64,000 nucleotides of DNA from Candidatus Obscuribacterales bacterium (GTDB lineage: Bacteria > Cyanobacteriota > Vampirovibrionia > Obscuribacterales > Obscuribacteraceae), in NCBI GenBank assembly GCA_019744775.1, contig JAIETZ010000011.1, forward strand, positions 1-64,000. Reading direction: 5' to 3'. The notes beneath the pieces were generated by a model. That model saw only the letters and a program-made list of their open reading frames with translations. It made no database searches and was not told where the DNA came from. The position numbers were made by a program, and so were the translations under genes. Positions 51,513 to 60,700 of the stretch are shown here, piece by piece (positions within the stretch are counted from its first letter, which is position 1; each line of letters opens with the position of its first letter).

Positions 51513-52403
51513 GTGAAGCTTCTGCGTGTTTTTCTATTTTTAGTTATCATCGCCCAGTTTTCGTTTATGGGTCAGCCTGCATTGGCGGACACTGCCGCCA
51601 TTGACTCTGGTTTCATTTCCAAATTGGAGGCCAATGTACAGTCGCTTGGCAATTTACAGTTTGGCAAAGCTCGAGCAGAGATATCTGACAACCGAATGGA
51701 CATTTTCTTTACAGTCGTGGACTTGGCTACCAGTCGTCTATCGGAAGAAAAGTCATTAACAGGAATTATCCTCACTAGTAAAACTCTTGGTGAAGGCAGT
51801 GCACGAAATTTGACCGGCGGTGTTTACTTCGACGGCGGGCATAAGTTGCATGAGCTCGATACAACATCACCTGAATATATAAAAACAACAAAGGGTCAAA
51901 CAGTTACAGGCAAAATAACTCAAGTAAGTCGCGTTCAACTATCAATTGAAACTTCATACGGCACGGAAGATTTTTTGATTTCCGAACTTGCAGAGATTCA
52001 TTCGCCTAAGTATTTTCAATTCTCCATTCCCATTGCCGATGCAACCGGGACAGGCACAACTGTCAGCGGGCAAGTAGAAGAAATGAGCTTTTGCAATACT
52101 TCGGAAGTGATACAAACTGTCGAACCCGGGCCAGTTGTAGCGGAAAAACCAGTCACGACAGACAAACCGGTAACAATCGATAAACATCATAGTAGGGGCG
52201 CATTGCATGCGCCCTCCGGCAATCAAAAGGCCATGAGTACAAAGGCAAAAATAATTACCTTTACCGTTCTTGGATGCGTCATCGCAACGGCAATTGCAGT
52301 TCCAATCGCTGTCGCCTGCGGCACAAGCGGTGGCGGCAGCAATCGCCAGCAAGTGCTTCGAGGCTTTGCCTGGCAGCAATTTTTGGCAGGCAATCGTTGG
52401 TAG
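51513..52403 (+). CDS. Exported/anchored protein with translated REP repeat
   Basis: The start is GTG 51513, with GGAGGG five bases before, giving 296 residues and a signal sequence (LLRVFLFLVIIAQFSFMGQP). The mature part (about 30-190) is beta-rich (GFISKLEANVQSLGNLQFGK, VVDLATSRLSEEKSLTG). A low-complexity linker VAEKPVTTDKPVTIDKHHS runs into SRGALHAPS, encoded by the REP-like repeat at 52192-52214. A membrane segment (IITFTVLGCVIATAIAVPIA) and a short tail end the protein. The repeat keeps the frame open and adds a few residues between linker and anchor. I do not recognise the family. Confidence 0.7.
   Translation: MKLLRVFLFLVIIAQFSFMGQPALADTAAIDSGFISKLEANVQSLGNLQFGKARAEISDNRMDIFFTVVDLATSRLSEEKSLTGIILTSKTLGEGSARNLTGGVYFDGGHKLHELDTTSPEYIKTTKGQTVTGKITQVSRVQLSIETSYGTEDFLISELAEIHSPKYFQFSIPIADATGTGTTVSGQVEEMSFCNTSEVIQTVEPGPVVAEKPVTTDKPVTIDKHHSRGALHAPSGNQKAMSTKAKIITFTVLGCVIATAIAVPIAVACGTSGGGSNRQQVLRGFAWQQFLAGNRW
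52192..52214 (-). repeat. REP-like palindrome copy inside a coding region
   Basis: The 23-bp repeat on the minus strand, identical to the copies at 48341 and 57292, but here inside the gene 51513-52403. It is read as Ser-Arg-Gly-Ala-Leu-His-Ala-Pro and does not break the frame. Confidence 0.9.
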
Positions 52404-52734
52404 CGGGCGCATGGCTTTGCCATGCTGCTTCGTCGCTTGCGCGACTCCGAGAGAATGCATCCCTTCGGACTGCGAAAGTTAATGACATATGTATCCACAG
52501 CAGTGAATGTCCACTGTCCACAACGATACAAAAAGCCCAGCCTAGTACCATCGGTAAAACTTGGTTGAGCTAAAGCTGCTTGGTATTATGTAGCCAAGGT
52601 CATAAATCCAAAAGATGGCGAAAACTTATACAAAAACGGATACTGCATATATCCGCGCGTCATGAAATCCGGATTTCCCTCGGGAACTAATTGATTATAG
52701 TACGATTGTCCGGAACCGGTGTCAGAGTAACGTA
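52404..52734. other. Gene-free stretch
   Basis: It starts with two hairpins, GCATGGC/GCCATGC with a TTT loop (52409-52425) and the small GTCGC..GCGAC pair near 52431, that may stop transcription of the preceding gene although no T run follows. The rest shows a weak -10-like TATAGT near 52697 before the TolC-like gene. A 70-residue minus-strand frame at 52586 is probably chance. Nothing else is seen. Confidence 0.4.
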
Positions 52735-54123
52735 ATGAAGCGACGCAACATATTGTTTGCAATATCAGGTTTGCTCTTACTTGAGCTAGCTGCCGCACCG
52801 GTCAATGCAGAATCGATGGACATGGGCGGCATGAAAATGAATATGCCAGATCCCAGTCCACCAGCCGCTTCCGGAAGAATTGAATTCAACGAAGCAAAGG
52901 CAGGTGGATATACGCTACCTGATTTGCAGAAGCTAGCATCCAAAAACAACCCAACGCTTATTCAAGCCCAAGCGCAAATTGATGGCGAAAAAGGCAAAGC
53001 CCGTCAAGCAGGTCTGCCGCCAAACCCCGATGTCTCCTATGTCGGCGAATTACTAGGAGAACGCCGCGCCGGCATGGGCGAATTCATGGGTGGCACCGTC
53101 CAACAAGAAATCATCATGGGCGGCAAACTCAAATACAGTAAACGCAAATACGAAGCACGCGTGCGGGCAGCAATCGAACAAGCACGCGCTCAACACTTCC
53201 GCGTAATGAACGATGTACAAATTGCCTTCTATCACACTCTTGCCGCCAGCGAGATAGTGAAACTGGAAAAAGAGTTGTTGAAGTCAACACAAGACATGTG
53301 GCTAACTACTCGAGAATTATTCAACGTCGGTCAAGCCAATCAAACTCAGGTGCACCAGTCTAATATCGCTATTGAAGAACAAAGACTCAAAGTAATAACT
53401 GCAGAAAATAATCTGCAAATGCATTGGCTGGAATTGACTGCTCTTGCCGGCATTGATGAAGAATATCGAGAGCTTAACGGAAGTCTGGAAACACCAGAAC
53501 CCAATATTGATTTTCAATCAACACTTTCTAAGTTGCTTGCCGAAAGCCCGGAGCTTGGCGAGGCAAAAGAAAAACTACGCGCCGACGAACTCACAGTAAA
53601 ACGTGAGCACAGGCAACCGATTCCTAATTTAGTTCTATCCGGCGGACCTGGCTACGATCAATTAGATAGAACCTTTGCAGTCATGGCGCAAGCCAGCGTT
53701 ACCAATTTACCTCTATGGAATCGCAATCAGGGCACAATTCAACAAGCCGAAGCAGACCTCACAAGACAAAAAGCACAAGTAAAACTTGTCGAACTCAACT
53801 TAAAAAAACGTCTCGCTCATGTTTATACAACATACATCACAGCCAAGCAGCACGTCGAAGCTTACAAGACAACGATAGTTCCAGAATCACGTAAAAAATA
53901 CGAACTCGACTTGGCAAGTTATAGAGATGATCGCACTGATTGGCCAAGCGTGCTTGCTTCACAACGTGAATATTATTCCGATCGCGTTCATTACATTCAA
54001 TACTTGCTCGCCTACAAGGAATCGAGCGCACAACTACAAGGATTTATCCTCACTGGCGGACTGTCGCCACCACTGGGAGTAACTCCACCCGGACACATCG
54101 ATGCCACACCTCAACCCAGATAA
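52735..54123 (+). CDS. TolC-family outer membrane channel (CusC/CzcC-like)
   Basis: A 462-residue outer-membrane efflux protein. The signal peptide ends PVNAES. A short Met-rich start, MDMGGMKMNMPDPSPP (about 27-42), may bind copper. Two long helical repeat regions follow: about 60-240 (LASKNNPTLIQAQAQIDGEK to ERQLKVITAENNLQ) and about 265-440 (ESPELGEAKEKLRADEL to YIQYLLAYKESSAQL). The pattern PNLVLSGGPGYDQLDRT and LPLWNRNQGTIQQAEADL is the CzcC-type one. No inner-membrane pump or adaptor is nearby. The multicopper oxidase gene starts 14 bp downstream, so both form an operon for copper tolerance. Confidence 0.85.
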   Translation: MKRRNILFAISGLLLLELAAAPVNAESMDMGGMKMNMPDPSPPAASGRIEFNEAKAGGYTLPDLQKLASKNNPTLIQAQAQIDGEKGKARQAGLPPNPDVSYVGELLGERRAGMGEFMGGTVQQEIIMGGKLKYSKRKYEARVRAAIEQARAQHFRVMNDVQIAFYHTLAASEIVKLEKELLKSTQDMWLTTRELFNVGQANQTQVHQSNIAIEEQRLKVITAENNLQMHWLELTALAGIDEEYRELNGSLETPEPNIDFQSTLSKLLAESPELGEAKEKLRADELTVKREHRQPIPNLVLSGGPGYDQLDRTFAVMAQASVTNLPLWNRNQGTIQQAEADLTRQKAQVKLVELNLKKRLAHVYTTYITAKQHVEAYKTTIVPESRKKYELDLASYRDDRTDWPSVLASQREYYSDRVHYIQYLLAYKESSAQLQGFILTGGLSPPLGVTPPGHIDATPQPR

Positions 54124-54137
54124 CGGAGTTGGTTAAC

Positions 54138-55541
54138 ATGACCGACGACAAATTCAATAGACGCGATTTCATAGCAGCCGGCACAACGGTTGCACTTGGC
54201 TCTTTGCTAAACAGCAAAGAAGCACAAGCATCGGCACAAATATCAAAAGATATAAAAACTTTCTCCCGCTACCGCCCAAGCTTCGGCGGCGCACCAGGCA
54301 GCGATGATTACCTCGGTAAACTCGTCCCCGGCTTACGCCCCTCCGGACAAGCACCAGTCCTAATGCACGCACCGGATTTAAACAAACTCGAGTGGAAAAT
54401 GGTACGTGGCGCCAAAGAATTTCATTTGAACTGCCAGGTCGTAAAACAAGAATTCCTCCCCGGCGTATTCATGAATGTCTGGGGTTTCAACGGCAGTATG
54501 CCCGGACCAACCATCGAAGTAAACCAAGGTGATCGCGTACGCATCATCGTGCATAACGAATTACCAGAACCGACATCAATGCATTGGCACGGTTTGGAAA
54601 TACCTATCGCTATGGACGGTGTGCCATATCTTGTTCAAGATCTCATTCACCCAGGCAAATCATTTGTCTATGAATTCGATCTACATCAAACAGGAAGTTT
54701 CTTTTACCACGCGCATGTACCAATGCAAGAAGCAATGGGCATGGTTGGATTTTTCATCATCCATCCAAAAGTTGCTTACGATCCACCATGCGATCGCGAC
54801 TTCGGTTTGATTTACCAAAATTTCTACATCCCACCAAATGCAAGTACTGCCGACGCCATGATGATGGATTGGAATTGGCACACCATTAACGGCCGCTCCG
54901 GTCCCTATTCAACACCAATGATTGTAAAACACGGCGAGCGCGTCCGCGTGCGATTACTCGACTTCAGCCCTATGCAGCACCATCCAATTCACTTCCATGG
55001 ACATACGTTTTGGCTAACCGGCACAGAAGCCGGCCGCATTCCACATCAAGCATGGACTCCGCGCAACACAACTCTTGTCGGCGTCGCCATGGTGCAAGAC
55101 TTTGAGTTCATTGCCAACAATCCCGGTGATTGGATATTCCATTGCCACATGGTTCACCACATGATGAATCACATGGTCCGCCAAGTCGGTCCACGTATTC
55201 GTCCAGGCAATACACTTAGCGCTCTCATGTCCAATCCGGACAGAATTCCCGAGCCTGTGGATATTTTGTCGGAAAAAGCCATGAGAAGCCCCGGCTATCC
55301 TCAAGGCATGCAAGGCATGATGTTGAGCAAAGAAATGGATGCGCAAGCAATGGCAAAAATCAACAACAAACGCGAAACCAAAGGTATGCGTCCCGGTTGG
55401 GCAATGGGCGTGGAGGGGCTAATGACAGTCCTGCGCGTGTTGCCGGAAAATTTATATAACCGCGTCATGTCCGACGCTCACGTCAGACCAGGCGAGATTT
55501 TCGACGCTATTGCCAAAGGACAGTACCAGCATCAAGGTTAA
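54138..55541 (+). CDS. Multicopper oxidase (Tat-exported)
   Basis: A 467-residue periplasmic oxidase from ATG 54138 (CGGAG eight bases before); a TTG at 54129 is less likely. The N terminus has a Tat-type signal ([20 protein letters not shown]). Copper-binding motifs are complete: MHWHGLEIP (about 148), FFYHAHVPM (about 189), [12 protein letters not shown] (about 281) and [13 protein letters not shown] (about 335), the last with the type-1 Cys, His and Met. The C-terminal 100 residues are Met-rich ([20 protein letters not shown]), as in copper-handling oxidases. It likely oxidises Cu(I) or a phenolic substrate in the periplasm. Confidence 0.92.
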   Translation: MTDDKFNRRDFIAAGTTVALGSLLNSKEAQASAQISKDIKTFSRYRPSFGGAPGSDDYLGKLVPGLRPSGQAPVLMHAPDLNKLEWKMVRGAKEFHLNCQVVKQEFLPGVFMNVWGFNGSMPGPTIEVNQGDRVRIIVHNELPEPTSMHWHGLEIPIAMDGVPYLVQDLIHPGKSFVYEFDLHQTGSFFYHAHVPMQEAMGMVGFFIIHPKVAYDPPCDRDFGLIYQNFYIPPNASTADAMMMDWNWHTINGRSGPYSTPMIVKHGERVRVRLLDFSPMQHHPIHFHGHTFWLTGTEAGRIPHQAWTPRNTTLVGVAMVQDFEFIANNPGDWIFHCHMVHHMMNHMVRQVGPRIRPGNTLSALMSNPDRIPEPVDILSEKAMRSPGYPQGMQGMMLSKEMDAQAMAKINNKRETKGMRPGWAMGVEGLMTVLRVLPENLYNRVMSDAHVRPGEIFDAIAKGQYQHQG

Positions 55542-55597
55542 AACAAGTTTCAAATCGCTCAATCGCTGACTGGTACTGTGGTAGAGTACCTTTTCTT

Positions 55598-57256
55598 ATG
55601 AGCACAGATACTACTAAGTCAGACAAGGAAGGCTTAACGCCACAGCAACTCAAAGACCTCCAACGTGAGGTCGAGAGACGCCGCGCGTTTGCAATTATTT
55701 CGCATCCTGACGCCGGTAAGACTACGCTCACAGAAAAATTGCTCCTGTACGGAGGAGCCATCGAAGAAGCCGGTGCCGTTAAGTCACGCCAATCACAAAG
55801 AGCTGCCACATCCGATTGGATGGAATTGGAAAAGCAAAGAGGTATTTCAATTACCTCTACTGTTTTGCAATTCGAATTCAAAGGCTGTTGCCTCAACTTG
55901 CTGGATACTCCTGGTCACCAAGACTTCAGCGAAGACACTTATAGAACACTTGCCGCTGCCGACAATGCAGTAATGCTCATCGACTCAGCAAAAGGACTTG
56001 AGCCGCAAACAAGAAAACTCTTTGAAGTTTGCCGAATGAGACACCTTCCGTTGTTCACCTTTATGAACAAGCTCGATAGACCAGGATTGGAACCACTGCA
56101 ATTGTTGGATGAAATTGAAAAAGAATTCAACCTTCCTACATATGCCGTTAATTGGCCGGTCGGTTCCGGCGATCAATTCCAAGGTGTAGTCGATCGCAAG
56201 ACGCGCATGATTCACCTTTTCCAAAAATCAGCACGCGGCAAAACAAAATCAGAAGTCGTGGTGATGCCTTTTGATGATGATACCGTCAAAGAAATGGTGC
56301 CTGGAAGCATTTACAAACAAGTCGCTGAAGAGCTGGACATTCTCGATGCTGCCGGCTCAGAACTCGACTTGGCTAAAGTTCATGCCGGACAATTGACGCC
56401 TGTATATTTTGGTAGTGCTGCAAACAACTTCGGTGTCGAACTGTTCCTTGAGTCGTTTATCGAAAAAGCACTTTCACCAGTATCATTCGAGAGCGAATCA
56501 AGTCTAATTGAGCCAGAATACCCTCACTTTACCGGGTTTGTATTCAAGTTACAGGCCAACATGGATCCACGTCATCGCGATCGCATTGCCTTTGTCCGTA
56601 TTTGCTCCGGCATGTTCGAAAAAGGCATGGTGATTAACAACAAGCGCACAGGCAAAACAGTTTCTTTGAATCAACCGAAGAAATTATTCGCTCACGAACG
56701 TGAGTCGATTGAGAAAGCTTACCCAGGTGACATCATCGGCTTGAGCAATCCAGGCGCATTCTCCATAGGCGACACATTGTACGTCGGACCGTCAGTCCGC
56801 TTCCCTGGAATTCCCAGCTTCGCTCCGGAATTATTTGCAATTCTCGAAAATAGAGAACCCAGCAAATACAAACAATTCCACAAAGGAATTTCAGCCTTAC
56901 AAGAAGAAGGCGCGATTCAAATCATGTGGCTAAAAGAAACCGACGCACGCTATCCGGTACTTGCCGCCATCGGACAACTTCAATTCGAAGTCGTCCAGTT
57001 CCGTCTCGAATCCGAATACAACGTCACTTCCGTATTGCGTCCCATCGAAGTAGCCCAAGTCCTCTGGCTGGAAGACGGCTGGGATGCCCTTGAAGGAGCC
57101 GACCGTGATCGCTGCAACTTCATGGTAGCTGCCGACAAAGACGAAGAACCAGTCCTACTATTCAAGCGCGCACACGAACTCCAATGGTTCAAAGACAAGA
57201 ATCCCAAGATAAGACTTTCCAGCGTCAGCCCACGCACCCTAATGGCTAAACGCTAA
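55598..57256 (+). CDS. prfC: Peptide chain release factor 3
   Basis: A 552-residue translational GTPase that removes RF1/RF2 from the ribosome after peptide release. The G domain is intact: [20 protein letters not shown] (P-loop), [27 protein letters not shown] and FMNKLDRPG. Typical RF3 parts later are [40 protein letters not shown] and [15 protein letters not shown]. Length is slightly above the usual 525-530 because of an N-terminal extension ([19 protein letters not shown]). It stands alone after the copper genes. Confidence 0.96.
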   Translation: MSTDTTKSDKEGLTPQQLKDLQREVERRRAFAIISHPDAGKTTLTEKLLLYGGAIEEAGAVKSRQSQRAATSDWMELEKQRGISITSTVLQFEFKGCCLNLLDTPGHQDFSEDTYRTLAAADNAVMLIDSAKGLEPQTRKLFEVCRMRHLPLFTFMNKLDRPGLEPLQLLDEIEKEFNLPTYAVNWPVGSGDQFQGVVDRKTRMIHLFQKSARGKTKSEVVVMPFDDDTVKEMVPGSIYKQVAEELDILDAAGSELDLAKVHAGQLTPVYFGSAANNFGVELFLESFIEKALSPVSFESESSLIEPEYPHFTGFVFKLQANMDPRHRDRIAFVRICSGMFEKGMVINNKRTGKTVSLNQPKKLFAHERESIEKAYPGDIIGLSNPGAFSIGDTLYVGPSVRFPGIPSFAPELFAILENREPSKYKQFHKGISALQEEGAIQIMWLKETDARYPVLAAIGQLQFEVVQFRLESEYNVTSVLRPIEVAQVLWLEDGWDALEGADRDRCNFMVAADKDEEPVLLFKRAHELQWFKDKNPKIRLSSVSPRTLMAKR

Positions 57257-57291
57257 TAAACTCATCCTGAATCGCTGACTTTGTCATCGTT

Positions 57292-57314
57292 GTAGGGGCG
57301 CATTGCATGCGCCC
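57292..57314 (-). repeat. REP-like palindrome copy
   Basis: Perfect 23-bp copy on the minus strand, 35 bases after the prfC stop and 20 bases before the end of the TonB-type remnant. Confidence 0.85.
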
Positions 57315-57333
57315 TCTGCGGCTATTCAGCACG

Positions 57334-57545
57334 CTACTTTGCTGTCATAGACTTCATATCAACATGAAAAGTAAGCTGTTTGCCTCGATACCAATTCGGC
57401 AACGGTTCGAACATTGTCGCGGACACCACCTTGAGAGCCTCACGATCATATTTCTGACGCCCTGACGATTGAACAATCCTATAACTCAACAACTCCCCAC
57501 TTTGCGCAATTTAAATAGTCGCTCTGCGAGCCAACTATTTAACCT
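57334..57545 (-). pseudogene. Remnant of a TonB-like C-terminal domain gene
   Basis: On the minus strand one frame reads LARRATI, a stop, IAQSGELLSYRIVQSSGRQK, YDREALKVVSATMFEPLPNW, YRGKQLTFHVDMKSMTAK and the natural stop (TAG at 57334-57336). The QSGELLSYRIVQSSG and EPLPNWYRG features are those of TonB_C domains. The stop before IAQSG and another stop 11 codons upstream break it. There is no start codon nearby. The remaining bases 57546-57711 hold a GGCTCT/AGAGCC inverted repeat near 57570-57593 and the leader of the next gene. Confidence 0.55.
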
Positions 57546-57687
57546 TTCCCTAAGTACTAAAAGCTCCCTGGCTCTAACCAACTTGCCAGAGCCGTGATAG
57601 GATGGATTTTAGGCGGTAGGGATTCATTGCTCCCAAGCATTATAGGACGTGGGAGTTTTGTCTTTGGCATGCTTTTACTACGGGTCA

Positions 57688-57704
57688 GACTCTAGGGAGG
57701 AGTC
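57688..57704 (+). promoter_or_regulatory. Hairpin that may hide the Shine-Dalgarno of the adhesin gene
   Basis: GACTC (57688-57692), loop TAGGGAG, GAGTC (57700-57704). The Shine-Dalgarno AGGGAGGAG lies across the loop and right arm, seven bases before ATG 57712. Closing the stem would hinder ribosome binding. It is a short stem, so the effect is uncertain. Confidence 0.35.
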
Positions 57705-57711
57705 GTTTCGA

Positions 57712-60700
57712 ATGTTGGCACGTCTTAGTTTTGCACTTGCCCTGGTCTTTTTACTCAATCCGATAGCTGTCTTTGCGCAGGCTGCCGACGTTCCCAGTGA
57801 ACCTCCGGCAAATGAATATAATGTCTCCGAAGGCACTCACGTAGTGGATGCCAGCACATTAAGCAATATCGCTGCCCTGACAGTAGCTCAAGGCGCAACA
57901 GCGGTTATTAACTTTAGCAATACAGCCAATTTATCGGTACTAGGTAATATCGCCAATTCCGGCGCTATCTATGCTTACTCGTCAAATTCGGCAATATCAG
58001 CTGCCAACTTCAGTGCCCAGAATATCTACAACAATCATGGCGCTGTCTTGTCGACTGTATTGCCGGCGTCGATAGTGAGTTCTCTAACCAATGTCAATGC
58101 AAATCTCGGCTTAAATCTTTCTGCTATCAACAATATAGTTAACGCAGGCACCATCTCCTCTGCCGGCGCTCTCGGCATGGCTGCCGGCGGCAGCATTACG
58201 AATACCGGCATCATGCAGGCAATGCAAGCGGTCAACATATCGGCAGCATCGCTAGTCAACGCAGGCACCATCGCCTCATTAACGAGCAACGTCAATATCG
58301 CCTCAATGATATCGCAAAACCTCATGGTCAATAATGCTCACGGCTCTATACAAGCTCTTCTCGGCAACGTCAATGTTTCAACCAGTCCACAAGGAATTGA
58401 GAAACTCTTGCTCAGCGTCCTCGGTGGAGATGTTAGAGCACAAGCTCTCAATCTCTTAAACCCGAATGGCGCAGTTGAAGTAAATGTTAGAGGTTTAGAC
58501 GGCATGGTTAATGTCGAAGCATGCTCTGCTCACGTCACCGCTTCCACTCAGACCCTAACCTTGGGTACTCTAAATCTCACCGGTGACCCAACTTTCTACA
58601 ACACCGGCGGCGACATTATTATCGCCAGCGATATCGACCTCCGCCCAGTAAATTTCACAGCGCCTGGTGCTGTGGCACTCGCAATTGTTGCTTATGGAAA
58701 TATTACTGCTGCGCCAGGTGTAACCAAAATAGACATCAGCACAATACCGAATAACATCAACAGTCTCAATTGGCCGGGCGACCAAAATGCGGGCAACTTG
58801 CTCATACTGGCAGGTGCCCCCAATTTCAACGCCACACCAACAGACAACAGTGCCATTTCTTGGTCAGCTCCTGCCCCACCAGCATCTCCGCCATACCCCG
58901 GCGACAGCACCAACACGCTTACTATCTATAACTCTCCCCCCACAGGGCAGCCGGCAGCCATTGGCGGCAATATCAATATGTCCAACGTCAACATCAACAC
59001 GCAGGCTGGTTATCCTGGGCTAACAGCAACTTCCGGCAATGTGGAACTAGTGGCAATGTCAGGTTTATCAAATAGCGGCAATATCAGCATTGGCAATATT
59101 ACAACCGGTGAGAGCACACCTACAGCGGCAGACAACACAGGTCTAAACGGCAATGTCCTAATCATAGCTGCAGGTAATGTCACGACAGGCACAATTAACA
59201 CAAGCGGCAATACCACCAGCCCGAGCATTTACAACGGCAATGTCACCATAGCTTCAGCGAGCGTGAAATTCCTCCAGTCGACCCTAGCCACAAGCAGTTT
59301 TGTTCCGGCTTACGCGCAGATAACACAAACAATCGTGCCTGCAGGAACCAACTCCTTTACGGTTAACAATACAGCCGGCATGAGCGCAGGACAAACAATC
59401 TATCTAGATCCACAAGGGCCATCCAGCGAAAAAGTTGTAATCAACAACATCAATGGATCAACAATTACGCTAAACAATCCGTTGGTAAATGCGCACGTAG
59501 TATCGGAAAATATTTACATGGATGCCCAAGCGTCATCACAGCCCGGTAATCCCCTGCAAATTATCATCAATCCCGGTGCCGGCACAGTGCCATCAGTGCC
59601 GATCACTCAAAACGGTGGTGACTTTGCTCCTGATTTGACCAATATCGGCAGCGGCACAATTACAACAGGAGCAATTACAGCCGGATCTGATGTAACAATT
59701 ACAACCACAGGCTCAGTCAACATTAACGGCAATATTTCACAGACACAAAACCCGACACAACTTCCCAGCGCATATTTGCGCTATCCAACAATAAACATAT
59801 CAGGTGGCAGCGTTACGGTAGGCTCCGGTATCACTGTAAGTTCAGAAATTGCTAATTGCGCTCTTTGTTTTAACGGTGTAAACATCACAACAAATACTCT
59901 AACCAATGGTGGCACTATACAGGGATTTGTTGTAAACATATTAAGTCCTGCCGGTCAGGGAATGACCGTGGCAAACAACGGCACCATTACAGGCGGCGCA
60001 ACCAATGGTGGCGCAGGAATAAATGCATTTGTGAACATCCAGGGTTATGGTGGATTGGCTCTTACTGGCAATGGCACTATCCAAACCCCTGGGGTTGTGA
60101 GCGTCATTGAACTTGCCGCCGGCGACGGTCAGACCTTCGCCATCAGCGGCACGCCAACTTTTGCCACCGGTACGCAAGGTCTGGTCATTTTAAATGCCCA
60201 GCGAGCAAACGGCACCATTAACATTGCCACAAATACAACGCTAACTTTTACCGGCAGCCCGACTGTAATAATAAATACGCCAAACCTAAATTTAGCCAAT
60301 GGCGCTTCAATTACAGGACCATCTATGCTGGCTATGGGTTCAGGACTGGCAGTATCTGCCACTGACGGTCTCACACCTGTAAATATGGTAATCAGCCTCC
60401 CCGTGTTAGCTACTGCCACCATCGCGGCGACCAATATTGCCATACGCCCAATGGATGGCGCTTCAATCACATTGCAAGCAGGTAACGGGGCTGGCGGCGG
60501 AGCAACGCTTAATATGAACGGCAGCACAATAATCACGGCTCAAACAATTGCGGATATTATAATTGACGAAACACTTATAGTTAATTTCAACGGCAGTTAC
60601 CAACGTCTCAACAATCCATCAGGCGGCATTACAGGAATTGCTTTCCAGCCTTATGTCGGTCCATATATCGATACCAACGGCTACACCAACTATGCAGCCT

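Noticed and set aside
52586-52798. Minus-strand frame upstream of the TolC-like gene
   Set aside because: It overlaps the start of the well-supported TolC-like gene, has no ribosome-binding site and no recognisable domain.
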